Part shown: piece by piece, positions 50,565 through 59,759 of the stretch
Position numbering within the stretch: position 1 is the first letter of the stretch
Layout: each line of letters starts with the position of its first letter
From: Chloroflexota bacterium
Lineage (GTDB): Bacteria > Chloroflexota > Anaerolineae > Anaerolineales > Anaerolineaceae
Direction of reading: 5' to 3'
Assembly: GCA_023381565.1 (NCBI GenBank)
Contig: JAMCRR010000006.1
Span: 1 to 64,000, forward strand
DNA length: 64,000 nucleotides
Translations under genes and position numbers: made by a program
The notes under the pieces: generated by a model
Told to the model about the DNA's origin: nothing
Databases searched by the model: none
The model's input: only the letters and a program-made list of their open reading frames with translations

Positions 50565-51173
50565 CTAAATCAATCCAAATTGGCGAAATCGCACCCGGCT
50601 GGGCCAGGCGGGACCATGGCCGGGGTAAATGGTGCGCACACCAAGCCTGCGCAGTATGTCCCAGCTCTGTCTAACAGTCTCTGCCTTATCCTCACCGACC
50701 AGCATCGGAGGATGCAGGTCGCCGGTGAATGCCACCCCCTCATCCAAAACCACGCTGATGCTGTCATCGCTGTGCCCGGGGGTGCATACCATCTCGCCAT
50801 CGAAGCCGATGCGCTGCAGGCAGGCCCGGCTACCGGTAGTCGCCAGGTGGAGACTGTCCTCGACCCGGATGTCGACATAACCGCTGTTGGGTTTCATATA
50901 GGTTTTAAGCACAGGCACAGCCGGGAGCTGTTCATCCAGAAGTATGTGTTTCACTCCCTGATCCTTGAGCTCCTGAACCAACCCGGCATGGTCGGGATGA
51001 AAGTGCGTGACGCAGAGGTAGTCGATCTCCTCGAGCCTCAAACCCTTGCGTCGCAAGCCAGCCAGGAGCTTGGGGAGGGTGCCCGGCCAGCCTGCATCAA
51101 TCAGCAGCCGGGTGCGATTTTGCTCAACCACATAATAGTTCGTCGAATCGTAACCAACGTTAATCAGGTTCAT
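50565..51173 (-). CDS. MBL-fold metallo-hydrolase
   Basis: 202 residues from the ATG at 51173 (MNLINVGYDSTNYYVV), the natural start of the fold; the longer frame upstream has no family match. Zinc-binding motifs: THFHPDHAG, a His in VCTPGHSDDSI, an Asp in FTGDLHP and the final His in YPGHGPAW. This is the metallo-beta-lactamase superfamily, glyoxalase II/quorum-hydrolase-like branch. The substrate cannot be named. No good ribosome binding site precedes the start, and the 388-base upstream region contains an adapter-like sequence. Confidence 0.85.
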   Translation of the reverse strand: MNLINVGYDSTNYYVVEQNRTRLLIDAGWPGTLPKLLAGLRRKGLRLEEIDYLCVTHFHPDHAGLVQELKDQGVKHILLDEQLPAVPVLKTYMKPNSGYVDIRVEDSLHLATTGSRACLQRIGFDGEMVCTPGHSDDSISVVLDEGVAFTGDLHPPMLVGEDKAETVRQSWDILRRLGVRTIYPGHGPAWPSRVRFRQFGLI

Positions 51174-51561
51174 CGGTTGATTATATTCTCGGAATCGGTG
51201 GGGGGTAGAACAACCGAAGCATAAATGGTTCGAGGTGGTTTTCACCGGGCACGATAAATGGATACCTTGAGAACCCACCACGCAATGGTGGATTTTCAAA
51301 GTGATTTAATAGCTCTTCCGATCTATGAGAATATTCTATATCTCTTCAAACGCGAATGATTTGTAAAGGCGAAAAGCCGTACGGCGATAAAGGTCTGTCT
51401 CGACCAGGATATTATGTACCCCGCAAGATTAGAGACGGCGCAGTCCTTCAGAGAGGGCAACTTGACCCGGAGCATAGCGGCGGTAATCTTGATAGCATCC
51501 TAAAGGCTTCACCTGCCCGGTCAGTGTACTTTCATCGATCCGGCAGGTGCAAAATGCAGCC
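51174..51561. other. Gap with adapter-like 13-mer, no gene
   Basis: 388 bases between the MBL gene and the first alpha/beta hydrolase. A hairpin CCACCA-CGCAA-TGGTGG lies at 51275-51291. The 13 bases at 51312-51324 are identical to the 3' end shared by Illumina sequencing adapters. No coding sequence is recognised on either strand. Confidence 0.55.
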
Positions 51562-52392
51562 TCAGGTGATCGTCCCCTCCAGAAACGTGGTGACGATGCG
51601 TTGGAACTCCTCCGGCTGGTCCATGTTGGCCAGGTGGGCTGCATCCGCGATAACCGCTTTCTGGGCAGAGGGGATCTTTCCCAGCATATAGTCCGCAGCC
51701 GCCAGGATGTAAGGTGTGTCGTGCGTGCCAACAATGACGAGCGTGGGTATTTTTAGATCGCCCAAACGCCCGGCTGCCGAGAGATGGGTATCGGGCAGGC
51801 GTTTGCCAAGCTTCTTCGCTTCGAGGGTTATCGCGTTACGGTTCATTTCATAGGCCAGCTTGCGCATGGCTGGGTTCACCTGCGCGGGTGTCCGGCCCTC
51901 GCCATCGAACCAGATCTGCGTTTCCAGCTCGGCCAGCAAGTCGAAATCGCCAGCTTTATAGGCTTCTTCTGCCTGCTCGTACTTTGCAGGCAGGGGCACA
52001 TCTAATTTCAGACCCGTGGGACCCGAGCCAACCATGATCAGCGCTTTCGCCATCGCCGGGTGTGCCAGGGCGAAATCCATGGCCAATCCGCCGCCCATCG
52101 AGCAGCCCATGAGGACCAGAGGCTGGTCGACGTGCAGGAGCTCCAACAGGGCGGTCAGATCCTGCAGATGGCTGAACTCCCCCGCGACCGGCTCGCTCTT
52201 GCCATAACCACGCAGATCGTAACGGATTACAAGAAAGCGTTTGGCGAAATATGCAAACTCGTTGTTCCATTGACGGCTGTCGGCCACCCCGGCGTGGATC
52301 ATCACGAAGGGCTCTCCTGCACCGGCGACCTCGTAATAAATGCGGGCATGATTAATCGCAGCCAACCCATGGTCATATCGCATATCAGACAT
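51562..52392 (-). CDS. Alpha/beta hydrolase (enol-lactonase/HsaD-like)
   Basis: 276 residues. Typical small alpha/beta hydrolase: oxyanion strand FVMIHAGVADSRQW, RYDLRGYGKSEPV, nucleophile elbow MGCSMGGGLAMD, an acid in VGTHDTPY and the final His in DAAHLANMDQPEEF. The pattern resembles 3-oxoadipate enol-lactonases, but the pathway genes are not nearby. It is the last of a string of minus-strand hydrolase genes, 34 bases after the next. Confidence 0.85.
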   Translation of the reverse strand: MSDMRYDHGLAAINHARIYYEVAGAGEPFVMIHAGVADSRQWNNEFAYFAKRFLVIRYDLRGYGKSEPVAGEFSHLQDLTALLELLHVDQPLVLMGCSMGGGLAMDFALAHPAMAKALIMVGSGPTGLKLDVPLPAKYEQAEEAYKAGDFDLLAELETQIWFDGEGRTPAQVNPAMRKLAYEMNRNAITLEAKKLGKRLPDTHLSAAGRLGDLKIPTLVIVGTHDTPYILAAADYMLGKIPSAQKAVIADAAHLANMDQPEEFQRIVTTFLEGTIT

Positions 52393-52426
52393 TATGGCCT
52401 CCCTGAACGATCTTATCGGTCAGCGC

Positions 52427-53290
52427 TCACCTGTGCTCAGGCAGCGGGGTGTCGAGGAAATTCGTGACCACAGACGCCAGCATGGGCGAGGTAAACATGT
52501 TGTAATGCGTCGTGGCAGGCAAGATGGCCAGCCGTGAAATCGACATTCCCGAACCATCCCACCCGGCATCCCCCTTCCCACCACCAAGCAGCCCAAACAT
52601 CTCCACGGCGTGGGCAGGCACAACCGAGTCGGCATCTCCGATGACGATCATTGCCGGCGACTTGATCGAAGCCACTTCGCTGCACCAATTATAATCTTGC
52701 CTGAGCAACTGGCCCATCTTCTCCACCAGCACGGGCCAATCTTCCGGCCTAGGCGCTGATCGGACGTAATCCGCGTGCATGGGTGAACCCACCATGGTTT
52801 GCGCCGCCTCAGCATTCATCCCCGCCATCCCGGCCAGAACCTCCGGATACCATCCCTCGCGTTTGCAGGGGCTTGAAACTACCACCAGTTTAGCCACCGC
52901 CTGCGGGTGGCGGATGACGGTCTGCAGAGCCACACCACCCCCCAGGGAATATCCCATGAGATCGACCCCTGCAAAGCCCATATACCGGATCAGAGCAGCA
53001 ATGTCGTCCGCCATGGCCTCGAACCGTAAAGGGCGGTCGATGTCAGCAGTATGCCCGTGAGCCTGCAGCTCTACCCCGATCACCTGCCGCGTTCGGCTAA
53101 GCTCGGGCATTAGTGGAGCGAACATACCGATCCCGCCCAGGCCGCCATGAAGCAAGACCAGCGGTCTACTCACACCACGGGTCTCGCCGTAGGTTTCATA
53201 ATACAGGTTAATGCCATTCACAGAGACATAACAGCCTCCAGATGCGTTGTCCATTGCCTCCGAATTCATCCTACTTTCTGTCATATCCAT
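52427..53290 (-). CDS. Alpha/beta hydrolase
   Basis: 287 residues (the N-terminal 20 are uncertain because three in-frame Mets occur). The fold is clear: LVLLHGGLGGIGMF, an ELQAHGHTADID turn, nucleophile elbow LMGYSLGGGVAL, an acid in GDADSVVPAHAVE and the His in ATTHYNMF. It is close to hydrolases of the MhpC type acting on esters or C-C bonds. The gene leads directly into the other hydrolase. No substrate is evident. Confidence 0.85.
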   Translation of the reverse strand: MDMTESRMNSEAMDNASGGCYVSVNGINLYYETYGETRGVSRPLVLLHGGLGGIGMFAPLMPELSRTRQVIGVELQAHGHTADIDRPLRFEAMADDIAALIRYMGFAGVDLMGYSLGGGVALQTVIRHPQAVAKLVVVSSPCKREGWYPEVLAGMAGMNAEAAQTMVGSPMHADYVRSAPRPEDWPVLVEKMGQLLRQDYNWCSEVASIKSPAMIVIGDADSVVPAHAVEMFGLLGGGKGDAGWDGSGMSISRLAILPATTHYNMFTSPMLASVVTNFLDTPLPEHR

Positions 53291-53326
53291 CCATCCTTTC
53301 TTTCATATCGATAAATACACCCCCAA

Positions 53327-54175
53327 TTACAAAGTGATCATCACGATCGCCAGGATTGCCGCAGCCACGCCGAGCACCTGGAAGCGCGTTAGACGCTCTT
53401 CAATTGCCCACCAGGCGATCACGGCGGTCACCGCAGGGTAGAGCGATCCCAGTACGGCAGTCACATCCAGGCGGCCATTCTGGATCGCCAGAAGAAAGAA
53501 CAGGTTGCCACCCACATCGAGCAGGCCGGCCAGGGCGAACAACTTCAGGGGGCTTTGCCGGAGGGTTACCCGGCGGCGGGTGACCAGCACGAAAACGGCC
53601 ATGACCACTACAGAAGCCGCGCGCCCGGCCGCCAGGGGCCAGAACACCACATTTCCCCCCACCTGACCCAGCCCGATGAAAAAACCGCCAAAACCGATTC
53701 CCGCCAGCAAAGCCATCCCCAACCCCTTGGGATAACCGCCCAGGCGCTCAGGCCGGGAGATGAGCCAAATCCCCACCAGCGCCACACCGAAACCGGCCAG
53801 TTGCAGCTCGCGGGGTAACCCTTTGGTTAGCGCTTCGAAGACCACCGGCAGGGCAGTTGCCAGCATGGCGGAGGTCGGTGAGACAATCCCCATGCGCCCT
53901 GTATTGAAACCACGGAAGAGGAACCCAACCCCGACCATCCCAGAGAGACCTGACAGCGCTCCCCACCCCAGGGCCGCGGGTGTGGTCACCTTCTCACCCC
54001 GTGCCAGCGCCACGATCACCATGGCCGCCAAACCCACACTGTAAGACATGAACACGGTGAGGAAGGGATCCGAACGCCGGGTAGCCAGCCCGCCGGTAAA
54101 ATCACCTGCGCCCCAGCAGAAGGCGGCAATCAGAGCCAGCGCTGCAGCGAAAAAAGGAGTAGTCAAAGGGATCAT
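53327..54175 (-). CDS. EamA/DMT-family transporter
   Basis: 282 residues with ten hydrophobic helices in two EamA repeats. The N-terminal repeat starts FFAAALALIAAFCWGAGDFTGGLATRRSDPFLT, and the second ends with LYPAVTAVIAWWAIEERLTRFQVLGVAAAILAIVMI, the usual closing signature. Drug/metabolite transporters of this group export amino acids, nucleosides or small drugs. It follows the ArsR-controlled hydrolase gene by 95 bases and could be part of that operon. Confidence 0.88.
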   Translation of the reverse strand: MIPLTTPFFAAALALIAAFCWGAGDFTGGLATRRSDPFLTVFMSYSVGLAAMVIVALARGEKVTTPAALGWGALSGLSGMVGVGFLFRGFNTGRMGIVSPTSAMLATALPVVFEALTKGLPRELQLAGFGVALVGIWLISRPERLGGYPKGLGMALLAGIGFGGFFIGLGQVGGNVVFWPLAAGRAASVVVMAVFVLVTRRRVTLRQSPLKLFALAGLLDVGGNLFFLLAIQNGRLDVTAVLGSLYPAVTAVIAWWAIEERLTRFQVLGVAAAILAIVMITL

Positions 54176-54270
54176 CTCAGATGTTGAAAATTTGTAACTA
54201 CGGTTCCCATGATTGTTTCCCCATAGATGGTGACCATATGATCAAACGTATGTTTTGGATGGGCATCGCC

Positions 54271-55080
54271 TCAGCCTTTGAAGAACTCTGCCAAGGCAGG
54301 AACGAGCACCTCGTTGGCGACGCCGTGCTCCTGGCCCGGAAAGCGGCGGTGCTGCGCGTGCGGAAGGATGTTGGCCAGCGCTTCGACCCCATGGTGCATG
54401 TAAGCCGGGCTGTTCCCCCCATCCATCACAAGGACCGGCATCGTGATGGAGGCCCACTTGCTCCTGTCCAACGGTTTGCCGAACATGGTATCGCCCATGA
54501 TCGTCCCATCATAGACCAGTGTGTGGGCAATCGCCTCGGACTCCGGCCACATGGGACTGTGTTGCATCTGGGCAACGACTCCCTCAGGGATCCCGACCAC
54601 AGCGGTCATGAAATACGCCACCGCTGCGCCCCGGCGGCCCTCCGAGACCAGCGCCTCCATGTGGTTCCGATAATCTGCCGGAACCGGCGGGCGGCTGTCG
54701 TCGATGATGAACGGCGGCTCATAAACAGCCAATTTCGTGATCTTTTTCGTGAGCCGGCGGGCAGCCTCCAGGGCCAGAACAGCTCCTGATGAATGGCCGA
54801 ATACGAATGCCGAGCCGCCCGATTCAGTAATGAGAGCATCGAGATCTTCAACCTCGCGCTCGACGGCGTAAGGTAGCGTGTCACCGCTCTCGCCCCGACC
54901 GCGCCGGTCGTAAGCGAACACGGTGAAGTACTTCTCCAGGTTCGCCTCCCGCGAAGTCTGGTTAGATCGAGCGACAGCTTGCCGGGTGGCAAGGGCGCCA
55001 GTCACCATGATCAACGCCGGTCCTTCTCCCGCACGGTTGAAAGCAATCAGAGTGCCATCTTTCGAAAGAACTGTGCTCAT
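54271..55080 (-). CDS. Alpha/beta hydrolase under ArsR control
   Basis: 269 residues from the ATG at 55080, with AAAGGAG before it. Motifs: ALIMVTGALATRQ, FAYDRRGRGESGDTL, nucleophile elbow FVFGHSSGAVLALE, an acid in VMDGGNSPAY and the His in GQEHGVANEVLV. This is the common small alpha/beta hydrolase often found beside ArsR/SRPBCC genes in soil bacteria. It starts 13 bases after the ArsR-SRPBCC stop, so it belongs to that operon. The substrate is unknown. Confidence 0.87.
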   Translation of the reverse strand: MSTVLSKDGTLIAFNRAGEGPALIMVTGALATRQAVARSNQTSREANLEKYFTVFAYDRRGRGESGDTLPYAVEREVEDLDALITESGGSAFVFGHSSGAVLALEAARRLTKKITKLAVYEPPFIIDDSRPPVPADYRNHMEALVSEGRRGAAVAYFMTAVVGIPEGVVAQMQHSPMWPESEAIAHTLVYDGTIMGDTMFGKPLDRSKWASITMPVLVMDGGNSPAYMHHGVEALANILPHAQHRRFPGQEHGVANEVLVPALAEFFKG

Positions 55081-55093
55081 TTCATCTCCTTTC

Positions 55094-55915
55094 CTACCGC
55101 GATGCAGGGCGGGGTTTCGCCAGCGCATCACCCAACTTTTCCAGGCTCTGGCTCCAGCCCATCTCCATCCCGGAGAGCGGCCCTGCGGCTGCCGGTGTGG
55201 CCTTCACCACCTCGATATGCAGGGTGAGCCGGGTCTGCGCTCCAAGGTCGGTAAGTGTGACCGTGTTGAGGGTTTCGAGCTGGGCAGCCCCATTTTCGTC
55301 GTCGATGGCCCGGGTGCTGAAGACGATCCGCTCGGGTGGGATAATTTCACGAAAGACACCATGCATCGGATAATCCAGATCGTCCGGCCCGTGCATCACG
55401 ATGCGCATGGCGCCGCCCGGCCGCACGTCCAGCTCGCAGACCGGGATGGAGAACATGTGAGGGCCGAACCATTGGGCCATCAGCCTGGGATCGGTCCAGG
55501 CTTTGAAGACCAGCTCACGCGGGGCGTCGAACACGCGCATGAGGGTGACTTCTTTTATCGTTTGGGTTTCCATAAAAAGGTTCCTTTCTGATGGTTTATC
55601 CATCATCTTTATTGTTTCCACCTTTAGAATCTGATCCAAAGTATCGAAGCGCTGGCTCCAAAGGCGGGTTATCTGCCGCGCCCATTGATCGACTTCCAGA
55701 ATGGCTTCTGGATTGAGGGAATAAATATGCAGCTGTGCCCTCTTTTCCATCTGCACAAGCCTGGTTTCCCGGAGAATCTTGAGGTGCTGGGAGATTGCCG
55801 GAGCACTGGCTGTAAACTGGTCGTAGATCTCCCTGGCAGATAACGGTCCGTGCTGTGCCAAGGTCTCGATGATCTTGCGCCTGGTGGGATCCGATAGGGC
55901 ACTAAATTTATCCAT
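55094..55915 (-). CDS. ArsR-type repressor fused to an SRPBCC (AHSA1) domain
   Basis: 273 residues. Residues 1-95 form an ArsR winged helix (MDKFSALSDPTRRKIIETLAQ, LSAREIYDQFTASAPAISQHL, LVQMEKRAQLHIYSL). After a linker an AHSA1-like SRPBCC domain runs from about 118 to the end (LMRVFDAPRELVFKAWTDP, WFGPHMF, GGAMRIVMHGPD, MGWSQSLEKL). In many genomes these are two neighbouring genes; here they are one frame, so the SRPBCC pocket may be the ligand sensor of the repressor. No metal-binding CVC motif is seen. The message is probably leaderless. Confidence 0.9.
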   Translation of the reverse strand: MDKFSALSDPTRRKIIETLAQHGPLSAREIYDQFTASAPAISQHLKILRETRLVQMEKRAQLHIYSLNPEAILEVDQWARQITRLWSQRFDTLDQILKVETIKMMDKPSERNLFMETQTIKEVTLMRVFDAPRELVFKAWTDPRLMAQWFGPHMFSIPVCELDVRPGGAMRIVMHGPDDLDYPMHGVFREIIPPERIVFSTRAIDDENGAAQLETLNTVTLTDLGAQTRLTLHIEVVKATPAAAGPLSGMEMGWSQSLEKLGDALAKPRPASR

Positions 55916-55921
55916 ATAGTC

Positions 55922-55960
55922 ATAATATAGGATTTTCTTATTTAAGTCAATACTTAAATA
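55922..55960 (-). promoter_or_regulatory. Leaderless arsR promoter with palindromic operator
   Basis: On the minus strand TTGACT (55945-55950), 17 bases and TATTAT (55922-55927) form a good promoter. Only six bases separate the -10 from the ATG at 55915, and no ribosome binding site exists, so the transcript should begin at the start codon. TATTTAAGT and ACTTAAATA (55939-55947, 55952-55960) form a perfect 9-base inverted repeat with a 4-base centre that covers the -35, the expected place for ArsR repression. Confidence 0.82.
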
Positions 55961-56162
55961 TTAGAGTTGGCTTAGAATTTTCTATTGATACTACGGGGGC
56001 AAAGTCAGGGAAATCAAGAAAAGTGAAAGCGCACTTCCCGCTCCACAACCGATGCTATCCACGGATCAGCTTCAATTCCCATTTCTCCCCCTGAACCATA
56101 ACTCCCTCCAGCTGCGAATAACAACAATAATAATTCGAGATATTTCTGAGCATCACCCCCTA

Positions 56163-58976
56163 TTACAACGATGGGGGCGCAGCCAGCAATGAAACAACCA
56201 TGTCATCTACCGGTTCGTTCATTCCCTTCAACCAGGCTCGCTCAAAGCTTATAGAGTCGCATCTGGATCTCGCCAATTCCTCATCGCGCCTCCACTCGGC
56301 TAAATCGGCTGGTCCCAGAGGCAAGCCGGTTCGGGTTAGAATCTGATTTGCAGCGCCAAAATATTTTGCTGCTCCCTCAAAATCTCCGCTACACACCCTT
56401 TGGCTTGCTAACCCGGCCAGGCACTCTGCAAGTCCCTGCTGATTGCCAGATTCCCGCTGTAGCGCCAGGCTTTCACAAAATAAAGCCTGAGCGTGAGACA
56501 TTTCCCCCTGATGAAGGGCAATGAAACCCAGCTTATGCAGCGAACAGGCAATTTCCAGGGAGATTTTCAACTCGCGGTTAATCAGCAGGCTCTTTTCATA
56601 GAGCTCTTCCGCTCGTCCATAATCTCCCTCCAGACGAGCAATATCGCCCAGACGCACATACGATTGAGCTTCGCCATCTCTGAAGCCATTTTGAACAAAC
56701 AACGCCAGACCCTCCTCGTAATACTTTCGAGCCAGGGGAAGATCACCCTTATGGCAGGCCACCAGGCCCAGGTCGCTGATCAGCGCAATGCGGATGCTAC
56801 GATCTCCAAGCTCCTCGTAGAGAGACAGGCACCGCTGGAAGATATTGCCTGCCTCAGTGTAATTTTGCTGGTCAAATACGGCATGACCGTACATGTGGGT
56901 CGCTTCTGCCAGGCCGGTTTGATCCTCGAGCAAGGTAAAAAGATCCATTGATTCGCGCAAGCGGCTGATGGCCAAAGGCAGCTTGCCTTCCTGCCAGGCC
57001 AGTGTGCCATCTGCCTGGAGCAAGCTGGCCCGAGTCTGGTTCCATTGCGGATTGCGATCAAGAGCAGCCGAAATCCAGCTTCGACCTTCTTTCAGCGACC
57101 CAAATAGATACCAGAAATACCATAACGACGAAGCCATCCGTCCGGCCATATCGTTATTCTCCTCTACGCGCGGTCCCTCGACAAGCGCCCAGCGCAAAGC
57201 ATTACGGAGATTATCCACTTCTAATGATAGTCGCCGGAACCAATCACCTTGCTGTTCATCCCACATGTGCTGCTTGGCCTGCTCCGCCATGCGAAAGTAA
57301 TACTCCAGGTGTTGGTCGCGCACGGCATTAATCTCTCCGGCCTCATTCAGCCTTTCGCAAGCATACTGGCGGATGGTCTCCAGCATTTGGAAACGGTTTT
57401 CAGACGAGTCACTAGATTCAACCAGGATCAGGGATTTATCTACCAACTGCCCCATCAACCCCAGCACCTGCGAGGACTTAATTCCTCCATCAGAAGCTAC
57501 TGCCTCTGCAGCTGCCAGATCCCAGCCTCCGGAGAAAACGGAGAGGCGCATCAGCACAGTTTGCTCATTCGCCGTCAATAAGTTATAGGACCAGTCGATC
57601 AAGGCTTTCAATGTCTGGTGTCGAGGCAACCGGGCACGTCCGCCGGCGGTAAGCAAGTCAAAAACGTCTTCCAGGCGGCTGGCAATTTGTTCCACGCTCA
57701 ACAGGCGGACCCGTGCAGCAGCCAGCTCGATGGCCAGGGGGATGCCTTCCAGCCTACGGCAAATATCTATGACGGTGGTTGCATTCTTTATATTCAAAGT
57801 GAACCCTGGTAATGCGGCAGCAGCGCGTTCAATAAATAAACGCACGCTCTCACTGGCGGAAGCCTGCTCAAACTTTTTGCCTTCAGAGGCTGGATGAGGC
57901 TGGTCTGGGTTGAAGAACAAAAGGGGTGGGCAACGAAACAAAGTCTCCCCATCCAGGCCTAGAATCTCCTGGCTGGTTGCCAGGACATGCAAGTAGGGGC
58001 AGGCAAGCAGAAGAGTGTTGACCAAATCAGCAGCCACCCCCACCACGTGCTCGCAATTATCGAGGATCACTAGCATGTGTTTTAATGCCAGATACTCTCG
58101 CAGCACAGCGGTAACCGACTGTCCGGGTGTCTCGCGGATCCTCAGGGCTGTTGCAACCGACAGTGGAACATCATCAGGATCAACTAAAGCAGCCAATTCC
58201 ACGAGCCAAATCCCATCCGGAAAGGCATCGAGGAGTTCCTCGGCGAGTTGTAAGGCCAGGCGGGTCTTCCCCATCCCTCCTGTGCCAGTAATAGTCACCA
58301 GGCGCGTATTTGTTTCTTTGAATAATTTTTGTAGCTGGGCGATCTCTTTTTCCCGGCCGATAAAAGAGGTGAGCTGTAATGGCAGGTTATGGGGGTGGGC
58401 CAACCCTGTAGCCATTGGCGGAAAATCTTGCTGCAAATCCGCCGCCAGTACCTGGTAAAGGTGCTCTAGCCGCTGCATTCCTTTGAGGCGGTGCTCGCCC
58501 AAATCGCGCAGGCTGACTCCTGCGGGGAGCTCACGTTCGACCAAGTTGGCGCATTCACGCGAGATCAGGATTTGCCCACCAAATCCAGCGGACATCACCC
58601 GTGCTGCCCGGTTGAGGGTGTGGCAAACCTGGTATTCAGGTTTGCCACTCGGACCAGGAAGGGGATCTAACTCAGCCGGACCGGTATGCAGGCCCATACG
58701 AACACGGATTGGCCCGGTATCACCCCATTCAACCGACTGCAAAGCGCGCTGGGCCTCGAGGGCTGCGCATAATGCCTGTGATGCCAGCCGAAAAGCAGCC
58801 TGAAAAGCATCGCCGAGAATTTGGAATACGTGACCCCCGTTATTTTCGATCGCCTGTCGCAGGAGAGCATGGTGCTGCGCCACAGCAGCCTGCATTTCCG
58901 CCGGCATTTTCTCCCATAAAGGAGTGCTGCCTTCTATATCTGTAAAAAGGAAGGTGACGGTCCCGGTTGGAAGCAT
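56163..58976 (-). CDS. Class III adenylate/guanylate cyclase-NB-ARC-TPR signalling protein
   Basis: 937 residues. Residues 1-175 are a class III cyclase domain (VTFLFTDIEGSTPLWEK with the first metal Asp, LGDAFQAAF with the second, RMGLHTGPAELDP). From about 200 an AAA/NB-ARC ATPase follows: TSFIGREKEIAQL, Walker A TGTGGMGKTRLAL, Walker B LVILDNCEH, and an FRCPPLLFF arc. A winged segment leads to TPRs (GDLPLARKYYEEGLALFVQ and similar) to the end. This is a STAND-type sensor common in Chloroflexota and actinobacteria. Whether the cyclase is active is uncertain. Confidence 0.9.
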   Translation of the reverse strand: MLPTGTVTFLFTDIEGSTPLWEKMPAEMQAAVAQHHALLRQAIENNGGHVFQILGDAFQAAFRLASQALCAALEAQRALQSVEWGDTGPIRVRMGLHTGPAELDPLPGPSGKPEYQVCHTLNRAARVMSAGFGGQILISRECANLVERELPAGVSLRDLGEHRLKGMQRLEHLYQVLAADLQQDFPPMATGLAHPHNLPLQLTSFIGREKEIAQLQKLFKETNTRLVTITGTGGMGKTRLALQLAEELLDAFPDGIWLVELAALVDPDDVPLSVATALRIRETPGQSVTAVLREYLALKHMLVILDNCEHVVGVAADLVNTLLLACPYLHVLATSQEILGLDGETLFRCPPLLFFNPDQPHPASEGKKFEQASASESVRLFIERAAAALPGFTLNIKNATTVIDICRRLEGIPLAIELAAARVRLLSVEQIASRLEDVFDLLTAGGRARLPRHQTLKALIDWSYNLLTANEQTVLMRLSVFSGGWDLAAAEAVASDGGIKSSQVLGLMGQLVDKSLILVESSDSSENRFQMLETIRQYACERLNEAGEINAVRDQHLEYYFRMAEQAKQHMWDEQQGDWFRRLSLEVDNLRNALRWALVEGPRVEENNDMAGRMASSLWYFWYLFGSLKEGRSWISAALDRNPQWNQTRASLLQADGTLAWQEGKLPLAISRLRESMDLFTLLEDQTGLAEATHMYGHAVFDQQNYTEAGNIFQRCLSLYEELGDRSIRIALISDLGLVACHKGDLPLARKYYEEGLALFVQNGFRDGEAQSYVRLGDIARLEGDYGRAEELYEKSLLINRELKISLEIACSLHKLGFIALHQGEMSHAQALFCESLALQRESGNQQGLAECLAGLASQRVCSGDFEGAAKYFGAANQILTRTGLPLGPADLAEWRRDEELARSRCDSISFERAWLKGMNEPVDDMVVSLLAAPPSL

Positions 58977-59703
58977 TTTCCCTCCTCACATTACCCATCA
59001 TTAGCCTGGAGATACCTCTATTGTTGCGCACAGAGGCGATTAATTCAATGGGGATTCCGTGTAAGGCGGTTAATATTCTCCATAAGACCCCTGATGTGTT
59101 TGAATGAGGCAGCCTGGAGGTTATGTATCAACTGATTGAATAAAAAATAATCCCGGTTCGGGATAAAGAATAGTAGAAGAGTTTCGAGATCGTGCAAGTC
59201 CAGGCCGCGGGTAGAGGGCCTCGACCAGGGAATTGAACAACTGTGGGTAAATTCTCCGCCAGTTCCGCGGACGCCCTCTGCCAAACCGAACCATCATGCA
59301 ATCCTTTTCTGGGGCGATGTAAATAAACTAGCCTAGGTTGCCTACCGCCATATACCTACCCTTGCCCGAGCGCAGGGTCCACCGTGAGTACATACAGTTA
59401 GTCCATTTCGCCTCCGGCGCGACGGTCGTGGACTCGACGACCCAGCCTCCAGGGATGATCTGCCAGCCGTTCCAATCGCCCCGAGGTCGATAGAGGCGGC
59501 CAAATTTCGCAAAATAAAAGGCAGCAGGATTTAGCCGATTAAGTCCTGGCATTTCTTCGGTCACTACCATCGTACTCCATCCATGTTTTATTTCGTTCCA
59601 ACCCATCCATTTTTTCCCAGCTCAAATCACGAGGTGTTTGGGTATTGAGGTCAAGCATCACCTTCTGTCGTTGCAGATTTCACCGCAAACCGATCCAGTT
59701 TAT
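58977..59703. other. Gene-poor stretch, no gene recognised
   Basis: About 730 bases between the cyclase gene and the terminator of the DUF3597 gene. Two minus-strand frames of 79 and 92 codons (59045-59284 and 59328-59606) have no ribosome binding site and match no family, so they are not called. This may be the site of a lost gene. Confidence 0.45.
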
Positions 59704-59738
59704 AAAAAGCGCCCTCCCCGCTAAGCGAGGAGAGCGCT
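59704..59738 (-). terminator. Intrinsic terminator of the DUF3597 gene
   Basis: On the minus strand a 14-base stem (AGCGCTCTCCTCGC with GCGGGGAGGGCGCT, two G-T pairs) closes on a TTA loop and runs into TTTTTA. It lies 22 bases after the DUF3597 stop and is a textbook Rho-independent terminator. Confidence 0.92.
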
Positions 59739-59759
59739 ATTGGTACTTTGCTTATCTTG

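Noticed and set aside
59045-59606. Two minus-strand frames of 79 and 92 codons
   Set aside because: Some protein-like stretches (LDLHDLETLLLFF) but no start signal and no recognisable family; left as gap.
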